Assembly: GCF_030549525.1 (NCBI RefSeq)
Contig: NZ_CP130831.1
Coordinates: forward strand, 1,203,501-1,267,500
Length of the DNA stretch: 64,000 bases
Direction of reading: 5' to 3'
Source: Stenotrophomonas sp. 704A1
Lineage (GTDB): Bacteria > Pseudomonadota > Gammaproteobacteria > Xanthomonadales > Xanthomonadaceae
Shown: piece after piece, positions 45,085-54,501 of the stretch
How the letters are laid out: each line of letters starts with the position of its first letter
Numbering within the stretch: the stretch's first letter is position 1
Translations under genes and position numbers: made by a program
The notes under the pieces: generated by a model
What the model was told of the DNA's origin: nothing
What the model saw: the letters and a program-made list of their open reading frames with translations, nothing else
The model's database searches: none

Positions 45085-47277
45085 TCAGAACTTCCAGCGC
45101 AGGCTGGCCGCCACGAAGCGCGGTTCGCCGTAGTTGTTGTAGTCCAGGTTGGCCCAGTAGGTCTTGTCCAGCGCGTTGCGCACGCTCAGCGTGGCTGTCC
45201 AGTTGTCGCTGATGCGGTAGTTGGCGTTGAACTGCACCAGCGCATAGGCCGGCTGGTTCACCGTGACCGTGCCGCCCAGCGGGTAGGGGATGTTGTAGCC
45301 CTGCACCTTGCTCTGCCATTGCACGCCGGCACCCACGCTCAGGCGCTCCAGTGCGCCGCTCAGCTGCAGCTGGGTGTTCAGCTGCAGCAGGTCTTCGGCC
45401 GGGTTGGCGTACAGCAGGTCGGTGGCCGCACGGGTGACCTTGACGTGGGTGTAGCCGGCATTGACCGTCCAGCCCGGCAGGATCTCGCCGTTGACGTCCA
45501 CTTCCCAGCCGCGGGCCTTGGTGCCGTTGACGCCGATGTAGGCCGAGCTGCCATCGCTCAGGGAGCCATCCGGCACGCTCATGTCACGCACGGCGTAGTT
45601 GTCCTGCTTGGCTTCGAAGACCGCCGCATTGGCGGTCAGGCGGCCATCCAGCCACTGCGTCTTCAGGCCCGCTTCCAGGTTCGAACCCTGCACCGGAGCC
45701 AGCAGGTTCTCGTTGCGGTCCTTGTAGTTCTGCGGATTGAAGATCTCGGTATAGCTGGCATAGGCCGCAACGTTCGGGGTGATGTCGTACACCAGGCCCA
45801 CGTACGGGGTTACTTCATCGCTGACCTTGTAGGCACCGCTGGTGCCGGTATAGGTGCCGGATGCGTTGTAGGCGCGGGTGCGGGTTTCCCAGCGGCTCAG
45901 GCGCGCGCCGGCAATCAGCGCCAGCGGGTCGGCCAGGCGCAGGCGGGTGGCCAGGTACACGCCACTCTGCGTGGTCTTGGCCACGCGGCGCGCACCGGTA
46001 CGGGTGTAGGTCACCTCGGAAATGTCGCCGTCCCAGGTGTAGACGTTGGGAATGTAGTAGCAGCGTTCGCTGCCGCAGCGCGCCCAGTCGCTCGGGAAAT
46101 TCAGCGTGGTGGTGTTGGTCGTGCCTTCCAGGTCCGACCACTGCGTACCCAGGGTCACATCGTGCTCCTGGCCCCACAGGCTGAAGGTGCCGGTCAGGTA
46201 GGCATCAACGTTGCGGCGGGTGTCTTCCGAATCACCGGCGGCGGTACGCAGGTAGATGCCCGCACCGGTTGCCGGGTCCGGGTTGCCGGTACCGTACAGG
46301 CGCATGTTCTGCACGTTGCCGCGGGTATAGGCGGTGTTGATCTTCAGCAGCCAGTTCTCGCCGAAACGCTGTTCCAGGTTGGCGAACACCGTGCTGGTCT
46401 CGCGCTGCCAGTAGCTCCACTTCGGCGCCAGGTTGGTCGAGCGCGGCAGGTGCGCGAAGTTGCCCTGGCTGTCGAAGAACGGCACGGTGCCCCAGGTCGA
46501 GCCGATCGGGTTGTTGTCCTGGGTCTGGTAGCCGAGGGTGACGGTGGTGCTGTCGGTCACATCGCCTTCCAGCACCGCCATCCCCGCCATCTTGTTTTCC
46601 TTGTAGCGGTCGTAATAGAAATCACGATCGGTATAGGCGGCGACCACGCGGCTGCGGAAGCGGCCGTCGGCGGTCAGCGGTGCGGTCACGTCGGCTTCCA
46701 TGCGGCGGTAGTCCCAGCTGCCGGCGCTGACCGAGAACGAGGCGTCGAACTCCTTGCCCGGACGCTTGCGCAGCAGGTTCACCGTGGCCGACGGCACGCC
46801 GGCGCCGCTGAGCAGGCCGTTGGCACCGCGGATCACTTCCACGCGGTCGTAGAAGGCGGTGTCGTATTCCTGGTTGGTCGAGCCGCTGTAGGTGGGAATG
46901 CCATCGACCTGGAAATCGGTGATGGCAAAGCCACGCGCGTAGTACAGCGGGCGCTGGGTGTCATAGAAGGACACGCTGACGCCGGTGACGTTGCGCATCA
47001 CGTCGTTGAGACTGAACAGCGATTCGTCGCGCAAACGCTGCAGGCCGATCACGGTCGACGACTGCGGCGTCTCCTGCAGGGTGATCGGCAGGCGGGTGGT
47101 GCTGGACGGCGGCGCGGACTGTTCGGCGCGCACGCTGACCCGGTCCAGGGTCTTGGCATCGGACGCATCGGCGGCCGCCTCGGCGAACGCCGGCGAGGCC
47201 GCCACGGTCAGGCAGGACAGCAGGGCAGCCGGCAGCAGTGCACGGCGGGGCAGAGACGAACAGGTAGGCAGGGACAT
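45085..47277 (-). CDS. TonB-dependent siderophore receptor (FhuE/FpvA-like)
   Basis: The protein has 730 residues from the ATG at 47277 with a Sec signal (LLPAALLSCLTVAASPAFAEA). A plug domain (LFSLNDVMRNVTGVSVSFYDTQRPLYYARGFAITDFQVDGIPTYSG...DRVEVIRGANGLLSGAG) precedes a 22-strand barrel that ends in Phe (SLRWKF). The plug wording is that of FhuE, FpvA and FoxA, which import ferric hydroxamate or mixed siderophores. No biosynthesis genes are nearby, so it probably takes up siderophores of other microbes. A Fur-like box lies upstream. Confidence 0.92.
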   Translation of the reverse strand: MSLPTCSSLPRRALLPAALLSCLTVAASPAFAEAAADASDAKTLDRVSVRAEQSAPPSSTTRLPITLQETPQSSTVIGLQRLRDESLFSLNDVMRNVTGVSVSFYDTQRPLYYARGFAITDFQVDGIPTYSGSTNQEYDTAFYDRVEVIRGANGLLSGAGVPSATVNLLRKRPGKEFDASFSVSAGSWDYRRMEADVTAPLTADGRFRSRVVAAYTDRDFYYDRYKENKMAGMAVLEGDVTDSTTVTLGYQTQDNNPIGSTWGTVPFFDSQGNFAHLPRSTNLAPKWSYWQRETSTVFANLEQRFGENWLLKINTAYTRGNVQNMRLYGTGNPDPATGAGIYLRTAAGDSEDTRRNVDAYLTGTFSLWGQEHDVTLGTQWSDLEGTTNTTTLNFPSDWARCGSERCYYIPNVYTWDGDISEVTYTRTGARRVAKTTQSGVYLATRLRLADPLALIAGARLSRWETRTRAYNASGTYTGTSGAYKVSDEVTPYVGLVYDITPNVAAYASYTEIFNPQNYKDRNENLLAPVQGSNLEAGLKTQWLDGRLTANAAVFEAKQDNYAVRDMSVPDGSLSDGSSAYIGVNGTKARGWEVDVNGEILPGWTVNAGYTHVKVTRAATDLLYANPAEDLLQLNTQLQLSGALERLSVGAGVQWQSKVQGYNIPYPLGGTVTVNQPAYALVQFNANYRISDNWTATLSVRNALDKTYWANLDYNNYGEPRFVAASLRWKF

Positions 47278-47388
47278 GGAAGGCTCGAGGGCGGGAAGGG
47301 GGCGGCAACAGTGGTCCAGCACCCGGGCGGCGGCGTCGGGCACATCAGGTCCATCTGGGAGCGGCGCGGTCATTGCGCAGGGCGTAAA

Positions 47389-47403
47389 TGTAAATAATTC
47401 TTA
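47389..47403. promoter_or_regulatory. Candidate Fur box
   Basis: TGTAAATAATTCTTA agrees with the 7-1-7 Fur consensus TGATAATNATTATCA at 11 of 14 fixed positions. It lies 112 bases upstream of the siderophore receptor start in the only AT-rich part of the gap. Confidence 0.5.
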
Positions 47404-47476
47404 ACACCATTACAATTCGCATCATTCGCCAGCGGCTTCGTGGCAGCCAGCAGGCCCAGGCGCCGCACAAACGCGA

Positions 47477-47498
47477 ACGGCCACCCGAAGGTGGCCGT
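47477..47498 (-). terminator. Hairpin after the mqo gene
   Basis: A perfect ACGGCCAC/GTGGCCGT stem with a 6-base loop lies 27 bases beyond the mqo stop on the minus strand. The following bases are only moderately T-rich. Confidence 0.5.
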
Positions 47499-47524
47499 CC
47501 GCCACTACCGAAGCTGCCGCAGGC

Positions 47525-49225
47525 TTACAGCGCCTGCAGTTCCTCGTTGGCGTTGCGCTTTTCCTTGGCCGGTGCCGGAACCGCTGCCGGCATGACCGCC
47601 GGGGCCGGCGCCGCCGCATTGGCGTCCACCGGCACCTCCAGGTACGGCAGGCGCAGGGTCTGGCTGGTCAGCGTGCGGATCTCATTGACCAGTGCCGCGC
47701 TGTCGTTGAGCTTGCGCCCGTAGGACGGCACGATCTCGCGCAGGCGGGTTTCCCAGCCGGCCTTCATCTGCTCCGGGAACGCCTTGGCCATCAGGTCCAG
47801 CATGATCGGCGGCGAGGTCGACGCACCGGGCGAAGCGCCCAGCAGCGCGGCCAGGGTGTGGTCCTTGTCGGTCACGATCTCGGTGCCGAACTGCAGCACC
47901 GCACCCTTCAGCGGGTCGCGCTTGATGATCTGCACGCGCTGGCCGGCGGTCACCAGTTTCCAGTCACCCGGCTTGGCAGTGGGGAAGTACTTGACCAGCT
48001 CGGCCTGGCGATCGGCATCGTTCAGGCGTGCCTGGCCCATCAGGTACTGCACCAGGTCCAGGTTGTCCTTGCCCACTTCCAGCATCGGGCCGACGTTGTT
48101 GTGGGTGACCGACGAATACAGGTCCCACCACGAACCGTGCTTGAGGAACTTGGTGCTGTACAGCGCGAACGGTCCGAACAGCACCACCGGCTTGCCGTCC
48201 AGCTTGCGGGCATCCAGGTGCGGCACCGACATCGGCGGCGAACCGGTTTCGGCCATGCCGTAGGCCTTCACGCTGTGCCGCGAGGTCACGTCCTGGCCCT
48301 GGAACGCCAGGAACTGGCCACCGACCGGGAAACCGGCGTAGTCCTTCGACTCCGGGATGCCGGACATCTGCAGCAGCTTCAGCGCGGCGCCACCGGCACC
48401 GATGAACACGAAGCGGGCATGGGTGGTGCTTTCGGTGCCGGCCTTCAGGTCCTTCACCGTCACGTTCCAGCTCTTGTCCGGGTTCTGCCGCAGCGCACTC
48501 ACTTCATGGTTGAGGTGCAGGCCGAAATTCGGGCTGCGCTGCAGGCCGGCCGTCAGCTGGCGGGTGATGACACCGAAATTGACGTCGGTACCCAGCGGCA
48601 TCCAGGTCGCGGCGACCTTCTGCTTCGGGTCGCGGCCTTCCATCAGCAGCGGTGCCCACTGCTTGATCTGCGCCGGATCCTCGGAGTACTGCATGCCGTA
48701 GAACAGCGGATTCTTGACCAGCGCCTGCTGGCGCTTGTGCAGGTAGGCGATGTTGTCATCACCCCAGACAAAGCTCATGTGCGGGGTCGGATTGATGAAG
48801 TCGCTGGGCTGGCTCAGCCGTCCCTGCTTCACCTGGTGGGACCAGAACTGGCGCGAGACTTCAAACGATTCGGCGATGCCGACCGCGCGCTTGGTCTCGA
48901 TGCTGCCGTCGGGCAGCTCCGGGGTGTAGTTCAGCTCGGCGAAGGCCGAATGGCCGGTGCCGGCATTGTTCCAGCCGTCCGAGCTTTCACCGGCAACACC
49001 GTCGAGGCGTTCGTAGACCTGGATGTTCCAGTCCGGCTGCAGTTCCTGCAGGTAGGTGGCCAGGGTGATGCTCATGATGCCGGCGCCGACCAGTACGACA
49101 TCGACGGGCTTGTCGTTGCTGGCGGCGGGCACCGAGCGCTTGGTCAGCGGCCAGTACAGGAACAGCGCGGCGGCCAGCAACAGCAGCACGAGCAGGGCGA
49201 GCAGGGCCTTGCCAAATTTCTTCAT
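47525..49225 (-). CDS. mqo: Malate:quinone oxidoreductase, membrane-anchored form
   Basis: The protein has 566 residues. FAD motif [26 protein letters not shown], then [37 protein letters not shown]-like and [16 protein letters not shown] are diagnostic of Mqo, which oxidises malate to oxaloacetate and reduces quinone. Unlike the classical peripheral enzyme, it starts with a hydrophobic anchor ([21 protein letters not shown], residues 7-27) and ends with an Ala/Pro-rich tail (about 530-566). If residues after the anchor face the periplasm, it would act on external malate; the direction is not settled by sequence. Confidence 0.9.
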   Translation of the reverse strand: MKKFGKALLALLVLLLLAAALFLYWPLTKRSVPAASNDKPVDVVLVGAGIMSITLATYLQELQPDWNIQVYERLDGVAGESSDGWNNAGTGHSAFAELNYTPELPDGSIETKRAVGIAESFEVSRQFWSHQVKQGRLSQPSDFINPTPHMSFVWGDDNIAYLHKRQQALVKNPLFYGMQYSEDPAQIKQWAPLLMEGRDPKQKVAATWMPLGTDVNFGVITRQLTAGLQRSPNFGLHLNHEVSALRQNPDKSWNVTVKDLKAGTESTTHARFVFIGAGGAALKLLQMSGIPESKDYAGFPVGGQFLAFQGQDVTSRHSVKAYGMAETGSPPMSVPHLDARKLDGKPVVLFGPFALYSTKFLKHGSWWDLYSSVTHNNVGPMLEVGKDNLDLVQYLMGQARLNDADRQAELVKYFPTAKPGDWKLVTAGQRVQIIKRDPLKGAVLQFGTEIVTDKDHTLAALLGASPGASTSPPIMLDLMAKAFPEQMKAGWETRLREIVPSYGRKLNDSAALVNEIRTLTSQTLRLPYLEVPVDANAAAPAPAVMPAAVPAPAKEKRNANEELQAL

Positions 49226-49416
49226 GGGGGCGGGATCGTTGGCGGGGAAGGGGATCAGGATGCGCGAGGAAACGCGAAAGAGCGTGAAGAAACAACGCCT
49301 TGCAGCATCCGTGCAGCAATTTTAACCGGTTCCGGTCTGGATTTGATGCAACGCAGCATCCGAGGTTTCGCAGCCCGTCACCCGCGCGCCGGCCATGCCC
49401 GGCGATCGCAGCCCCG

Positions 49417-49439
49417 GTAGCGCCGGGCCATGCCCGGCG
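49417..49439 (+). repeat. SMAG repeat with a decayed neighbour
   Basis: GTAG plus the CGCCGGGC/GCCCGGCG hairpin. A related hairpin without GTAG lies just before it (49388-49404), probably a remnant. Together they fill the gap between the mqo and GNAT genes. Confidence 0.82.
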
Positions 49440-49449
49440 ACGCCTTCAA

Positions 49450-49896
49450 TCAGACCAGCTCAAGAATCTCGTCACCGGCCTCGTCGATCGCGCCGGTCGG
49501 TCGCCACCCCAGGTAGCGGTAGAAGCCGTGCGAGCGCGACCGCGGGTCGGCCGAACAGGCCAGGAACAGCCGCCGGTGGCCGGCATCGCGGGTCAGGCTG
49601 ACCACCTGCTGCAGCAGCTGGCGGCCGATGCCACGGCCTTCGTACTCCGGCAGCAGCGCCAGCACCAGCACCTCGCCACTGCCACGGTCGGCGAAGCAGT
49701 AGCCGGCCATGCGCTCGCCCTCCCAGGCGATGCGGCCGACGAAGTCGCCCGCGGCGATGCCTGCGGCCCAGCTCTCCACGGTGATGCCCAGCGCGGCCAG
49801 CTGCGCCGCAGTGAAGGCGTTCTCGCGGGTGCGCCCGCGCAGGTCGATGCAGGCAGCGGCATCATCGGCAAGCGCAGGGCGGTAATGGATCGGCAT
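49450..49896 (-). CDS. GNAT N-acetyltransferase
   Basis: The protein has 148 residues from the ATG at 49896 (AAGGAA upstream). The acetyl-CoA motif LVLALLPEYEGRGIGRQLLQQVVSLTRDAGHRRLFLACSADPRSRSHGFYRYLGW is complete. Substrate is unknown. The next gene upstream is a membrane-protein gene on the same strand, 60 bases away. Confidence 0.88.
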   Translation of the reverse strand: MPIHYRPALADDAAACIDLRGRTRENAFTAAQLAALGITVESWAAGIAAGDFVGRIAWEGERMAGYCFADRGSGEVLVLALLPEYEGRGIGRQLLQQVVSLTRDAGHRRLFLACSADPRSRSHGFYRYLGWRPTGAIDEAGDEILELV

Positions 49897-49956
49897 GTAC
49901 GTTCCTTGTGCAAGGGGGAGTGACCGGTTGCGCCCGGCCGTGCCCGGCATGAGCCC

Positions 49957-50541
49957 TCAATCGCTGCCAATGGTGAAGTATTCCGCAGCGAAATAGCCGA
50001 TCTGGTATGCCAGCGCCATCCCGGCCAGGATCACCTGCGCGCGGGCCGTGCGCAGGTTCCAGCCCAGCACGCACACCACCAGCATCAGTGCCGTGTGCAG
50101 CGGGTAGGCCTGGCCGAGCAGCCGCCAGCGGCTTTCCCCCTTGATCGCGGTATCCACCAGGTCCAGCAGGGTCAGTGCCGCGATCACCGCGAAGATCCAG
50201 CGGCGGCGCTGCATCAGGTAGTTGCCGTAGCTGTGGTAGTCACGCAGGTCGTCGGGGAACAGCAGCGCACACAGCAGGAACCAGGTCGCGCAGTAACCGA
50301 TCACGAACAGGTAGGTCTCGAAGGTCCAGCGATGCACCTCGATCAGGCGGAATTCCCACCACCAGAACGTGACCAGCGAGACCAGCGTCCACGCCACCCA
50401 GCACAGGTGCAGGGCCGAACAGCCGCGTCGCTGCGGGTGCTCGATCACCTGGGCCAGGCCCTTCAGCAGGGTGGTGATGGACAGGCCGAGGATGATCCCC
50501 ATCACCACGCGGATATGCAGGAATACCGGTTCGGTCTCCAT
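49957..50541 (-). CDS. Membrane protein of unknown function
   Basis: The protein has 194 residues with about six hydrophobic segments (HIRVVMGIILGLSITTLLKGLAQVI; LCWVAWTLVSLVTFWWWEF; TYLFVIGYCATWFLLCALLFP; WIFAVIAALTLLDLV; LHTALMLVVCVLGW; AQVILAGMALAYQIGYF). No domain name comes to mind with confidence. Confidence 0.7.
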   Translation of the reverse strand: METEPVFLHIRVVMGIILGLSITTLLKGLAQVIEHPQRRGCSALHLCWVAWTLVSLVTFWWWEFRLIEVHRWTFETYLFVIGYCATWFLLCALLFPDDLRDYHSYGNYLMQRRRWIFAVIAALTLLDLVDTAIKGESRWRLLGQAYPLHTALMLVVCVLGWNLRTARAQVILAGMALAYQIGYFAAEYFTIGSD

Positions 50542-50608
50542 CGGTCGCGCCCTCGTTGGATGGGCTAATGGATCCACGACCGCTGTGGAAGGAATGCATA
50601 CGGGCGGT

Positions 50609-51514
50609 TCAGCGCCGGCGCCGCACCAGCGCCGAGGCGGCGTCCAGCACGGCGCGAGTCAGCAGGGACATGGTCTGCACGTCGCCCTTCCAGTGCTGCC
50701 AGTACAACGGCACGTCCTCCCACGCGCGCTGCCGCACGTAGACCAGACGGCCGGCGTCCAGGTGGCGCTTCACCAGCGGCAGCGGATTCATGGTCCAGCC
50801 CAGCCCGCCCAGGTTGGCCTGCACGAAGGCACGGGTGGACGGAATCCACCACGTCGGTGCGGTGCTGGGCAGGTCATCGCCGGCCAGGCGGCGGGCGAAG
50901 CGCGACTGCATGTCGTCCTTGCGGTTGAACACCAGCACCGGGGCGGTGGCCAGCGCCTGGGCGGTCACGCCCTTGGCGAAATGGCGCTCGCGGAATTCCG
51001 GGGTGCAGGTGGCGGCGTAGCGGATGCTGCCCAGGGCGTGGATCTGGCAGCCCTGCACCGGCTCGTCCAGGGTGGTCACCGCGCCCAGCACGGTGCCCTG
51101 GCGCAGCAGTTCCACGGTGTGGTCCTGGTCTTCCACGCGCAGATCCAGAGTGGTGCCGGTGCCCTGGGCGAACTGATGCGCGGCCTGGGGAAACCAGGTC
51201 TCCAGGCTGTCATGGTTCACCGCCACCGGAATGCTGGCCTGCGGCAGGTCCTCGTCGGCCAGGCCCATCCGGTGCAGCGCATCGTGCTCGAGCAGGGCGG
51301 TCTGCTCGGCCAGCTGCACCAGCAGCTGGCCCTCGGCGGTGGCGGTGGCCGGCGTACCGCGCTTGACCAGCAGGCGTCCGATCCGGTCTTCCAGTGCCTT
51401 GACCCGCTGCGAGATGGCCGACGGAGTGACATTGAGCGACTTCGCGGCGCGATCGAAACTGCCTTCGCGGATCACCGCGGCCAGGGCGCGCAGCTGGGCA
51501 TGGTCGATGCGCAT
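50609..51514 (-). CDS. argP: LysR-family regulator, ArgP/LysG-like
   Basis: The protein has 301 residues. The N-terminal HTH MRIDHAQLRALAAVIREGSFDRAAKSLNVTPSAISQRVKALEDRIGRLLVKR is the ArgP (IciA)/LysG type, followed by a substrate-binding domain with QANLGGLGWTMNPLPLV. ArgP and LysG activate a divergent LysE-type exporter when basic amino acids build up; the same layout is present here. Confidence 0.9.
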   Translation of the reverse strand: MRIDHAQLRALAAVIREGSFDRAAKSLNVTPSAISQRVKALEDRIGRLLVKRGTPATATAEGQLLVQLAEQTALLEHDALHRMGLADEDLPQASIPVAVNHDSLETWFPQAAHQFAQGTGTTLDLRVEDQDHTVELLRQGTVLGAVTTLDEPVQGCQIHALGSIRYAATCTPEFRERHFAKGVTAQALATAPVLVFNRKDDMQSRFARRLAGDDLPSTAPTWWIPSTRAFVQANLGGLGWTMNPLPLVKRHLDAGRLVYVRQRAWEDVPLYWQHWKGDVQTMSLLTRAVLDAASALVRRRR

Positions 51515-51652
51515 GACGATTAAGCTCCGCTAATGTTGGTTTAGTAAGTTTAGCTCGTCTTTTCTATGTTGCGGCGCGACAATGGCGCCCGTTCCGGTGC
51601 TGTCCGCCTTCGCGAGGCACCGCCCCCCAGGCAAGACAAGGTAGTGAATCCC
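51515..51652. promoter_or_regulatory. argP-lysE divergent promoter region
   Basis: The gap contains an AT-rich core (about 51520-51570) with TTAAGCT and TTTAGCT repeats and GCTAA/TTAGC inverted halves, the kind of dyad bound by LysR proteins. ArgP probably binds here to activate the exporter. Confidence 0.5.
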
Positions 51653-52288
51653 ATGTTCTCGGTCATCTCCGCCAGCACCGGCCTCGGTGCCTGGTTCTCT
51701 GGTGCAGCCACCGGCATCGGCCTGTTCGCCGTGGTGGGTGCCCAGAGCGCCTTCATCCTGCGCCAGGGCATCCTGCGCAGGCACATCGTGCCGGTGGTCG
51801 CCACCTGTGCGGCCATCGATGCGATCTTCATCTTCGCCAGCGTGGCCGGCCTGCGCACGCTCACCTCGGCGCTGCCGTGGCTGACCACCGCCGTGCTGTG
51901 GACCGGCGTGGCGTTCCTGGCCTGGTACGCGATGAAGTCCGCGCGCCGTGCGATCGCCGGTGGCGGCGGCATGGGCGAGGCCGACAGCGACGACGGCAGC
52001 CGCCGCGCGGTGCTGATGGCCGCAGTCGGCTTCTCGCTGATCAACCCGCACTTCTGGCTGGACATGATGGTGATCGGCTCGATCGCCGAGAACTTCGGCA
52101 ACGCGCGCATGGCCTTCGCTGCCGGCGTGGTCACCGCCAGCTGCCTGTGGCTCACCGCGCAGGGCCTGGGCGCACGCCTGCTGGCACCGCTGTTCACCAA
52201 GTCCAGCACCTGGCGCGTGCTGGACGGCACCATCGCCGTGATCCTCAGCATCCTGGCCCTCACGTTGGCGGTGCGCGGGGTCCACTGA
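51653..52288 (+). CDS. LysE/ArgO-family amino-acid exporter
   Basis: The protein has 211 residues from the ATG at 51653; a GTG at 51644 is an alternative. Five to six helices and the family features GIGLFAVVGAQSAFILRQGI and AAVGFSLINPHFWLDMMVIGSIA identify LysE/ArgO, which exports lysine, arginine or toxic analogues. It is divergent from the ArgP/LysG-like regulator and followed by a strong terminator. Confidence 0.92.
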   Translation: MFSVISASTGLGAWFSGAATGIGLFAVVGAQSAFILRQGILRRHIVPVVATCAAIDAIFIFASVAGLRTLTSALPWLTTAVLWTGVAFLAWYAMKSARRAIAGGGGMGEADSDDGSRRAVLMAAVGFSLINPHFWLDMMVIGSIAENFGNARMAFAAGVVTASCLWLTAQGLGARLLAPLFTKSSTWRVLDGTIAVILSILALTLAVRGVH

Positions 52289-52342
52289 TCCCGGCGCACG
52301 CCCCCCGAACCCACGTCCTTACTCTCTCTCCAAGGTAGTGGC

Positions 52343-52376
52343 AACGACGGCACCGGCAACGGTGCCGTCGTTTTTT
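52343..52376 (+). terminator. Terminator of the LysE gene
   Basis: A perfect 13-bp stem AACGACGGCACCG/CGGTGCCGTCGTT with loop GCAA is followed by a T run (six T in a row at 52371-52376). Confidence 0.93.
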
Positions 52377-52455
52377 CTGCCCACTGGCGGCGCGGCCGCC
52401 TGCCTGCCTAGAATCGGCGAATCTGGACAGGGTGTCCGGGCAGGGAGGGGGAAGG

Positions 52456-54441
52456 ATGCGCAGGACTGTACTTGCCGCGCTGTTGTGCGCGGTCGTGGGC
52501 GGGACGTCGGCGGGTACCGGCGGGGTGGACCTGGAGAAGTACCTGAAGCCGGAGTCGTTTTCGAACGTCAAGCTCTCGCCCGGCGGCGAATACGTTGCCG
52601 GCACCGTACCACTGGACGATTCCACTGCGCTGGTCATCCTGCGCACGTCCGACCGTAAGCCTGCCGGCGTGTTCCGCCCGCAGGACAGGAACCACGCCAA
52701 CACCTTTGAATGGGTGAGCAACGAGCGTCTGCTGGTCGGCCTGGCCGAGAAGCTCGGCGTACTCGATACGCCGCAGCCCACCGGTGAACTGTACGGGGTC
52801 AATGTCGATGGCAAGGGCGGGGAACTGCTGGTCGGCTACCGCGTGCAGGGGCGCGGGTTGGGCACGCGCATCCAGCCGAAGAAGGTGGAGGACGTCGCGG
52901 CCTTCCTCACCGACGAACTGGCGAGCGACGACCGCAATGTGCTGATCGCGGTATGGCCCTTCGCCGAGGACCCCTACACCCGGGTCGAGCGGCTTGATGT
53001 GGTCAGTGGGCGTCGCGTGCGCGTTTCCGGTTCACCCGTGCAGCGCGCCGATTTCACTACCGATCATCAGGGTGAAGTGCGCTTCGCCCACGGCGCAGCG
53101 TCGGACAACGTCAACAAGCTCTACTACCGCGCCGGGACCAATGCGCAGTGGTCGCTGGTCAATGACGAGTCGCTGAGCCACCGGATAGAAACCGCAATCG
53201 GCTTCTCCGAAGATGGCGCGCTGGCCTATCTGCAGGTCGAGCAGCCCACCGGGCCCGATGCCATCGTCAGCTGGAACCCGCAGACCGGCCAACGGCGCGA
53301 GGTGCTGCGCGATGGCGTGGTCGATCCCTACGCGATCATCTTCCGCCCGGGCACCCGCGTGCCGGTGGGTGCGCTGTTTGCCGGCGATGCACCGCGTACG
53401 CGGTTCTTCGATGAGAAGGGCGCCGATGCCCGTCAGTACCGCAGCCTTGAGGCGGCGTTCGGCGGCCCGGTGTTCATCACCTCCAGCACCCGCGATGGCG
53501 GCAAGGTGGTGGTGCAGACGTGGTCGGGCAGCAACCCCGGGGATTTCTACCTGTTCGACACCCGCGCAAAGGCGGCCGAGCATCTGCTCAGCCGCAGCGA
53601 ATGGATCGACCCGAAGCTGGCCGCCAGCGTGCGTCCGTTCTCGCTGAAGGCGCGCGACGGACTGCCGCTGCACGGCTTCCTGACCCTGCCGCCGGGAAGC
53701 GAAGGGCGCAATCTGCCATTGGTCGTGCTGCCGCACGGTGGCCCCTTCGGCGTATTCGATGAGGGCAGCTACAGCAACGAGCCGCAGATGCTGGCGGCGG
53801 CAGGGTATGCCGTGTTGCAGGTCAACTTCCGTGGTTCGGCCAACTATGGCCGCGCGTTCACCCAGGCGGGTGCGAAGCAGTGGGGCGCGGCCATGCAGGA
53901 CGATGTGAGCGACGCCACCCGCTGGGCCATCGCAGAGGGCATCGCCGACAGCAACCGCATCTGCATCTATGGGGCCAGCTACGGTGCGTATGCCGCGATG
54001 ATGGGGCCGATTCGCGAGCCCGGGCTGTACCAGTGCGCCGCAGGCTACGTCGGTGTGTACGACCTGCCGCTGATGTTCAGCGGTGAGGCACAGTTGAGCG
54101 ATTCGGCCATGGCCTGGCAGCGCGAATGGGTAGGCGATCCGAAGACCCTGGGAACCCGTTCGCCGGTGAACCTGGCCGCGCAGCTGAAAGTGCCGGTGTT
54201 CCTGGCCGCTGGCGGCGAAGACACGCGTGCGCCGGTCAAGCACACCGAGCGCATGGAGGCAGCGCTGAAGGCGGCCGGCTCACCGGTGGAGAGCCTGTAC
54301 TACCGCACCGAAGGGCACGGTTTCCACCGGCCTGAGCACCAGCGCGAGTACTACAGCAGGCTGCTGGCCTTCCTGTCACGCAGCCTGGGCGGCAGCACCG
54401 CCAGCGCCAGCGCGACCGCAGGCGCCGACAAGGCGCCGTAA
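52456..54441 (+). CDS. S9-family prolyl oligopeptidase-like peptidase (tandem copy 1)
   Basis: The protein has 661 residues from the ATG at 52456 (GGGGGAAGG upstream) with an N-terminal signal. A beta-propeller-like part (about 30-390) precedes the alpha/beta hydrolase domain. Triad: Ser in YGASYGAYAAM, Asp in AAGGEDTRAPV and His in EGHGFHRPEH. It also carries VVLPHGGPFG and QVNFRGSANYGRAF. Such exported enzymes cut short peptides. It is 61 bases before a close paralogue of the same length. Confidence 0.9.
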   Translation: MRRTVLAALLCAVVGGTSAGTGGVDLEKYLKPESFSNVKLSPGGEYVAGTVPLDDSTALVILRTSDRKPAGVFRPQDRNHANTFEWVSNERLLVGLAEKLGVLDTPQPTGELYGVNVDGKGGELLVGYRVQGRGLGTRIQPKKVEDVAAFLTDELASDDRNVLIAVWPFAEDPYTRVERLDVVSGRRVRVSGSPVQRADFTTDHQGEVRFAHGAASDNVNKLYYRAGTNAQWSLVNDESLSHRIETAIGFSEDGALAYLQVEQPTGPDAIVSWNPQTGQRREVLRDGVVDPYAIIFRPGTRVPVGALFAGDAPRTRFFDEKGADARQYRSLEAAFGGPVFITSSTRDGGKVVVQTWSGSNPGDFYLFDTRAKAAEHLLSRSEWIDPKLAASVRPFSLKARDGLPLHGFLTLPPGSEGRNLPLVVLPHGGPFGVFDEGSYSNEPQMLAAAGYAVLQVNFRGSANYGRAFTQAGAKQWGAAMQDDVSDATRWAIAEGIADSNRICIYGASYGAYAAMMGPIREPGLYQCAAGYVGVYDLPLMFSGEAQLSDSAMAWQREWVGDPKTLGTRSPVNLAAQLKVPVFLAAGGEDTRAPVKHTERMEAALKAAGSPVESLYYRTEGHGFHRPEHQREYYSRLLAFLSRSLGGSTASASATAGADKAP

Positions 54442-54501
54442 GGCAGGCGCGCCGCGGACCCGGTGCCGGGCAGGGGGATGCCCGGCTTCAAGGAGAACGT
54501 C

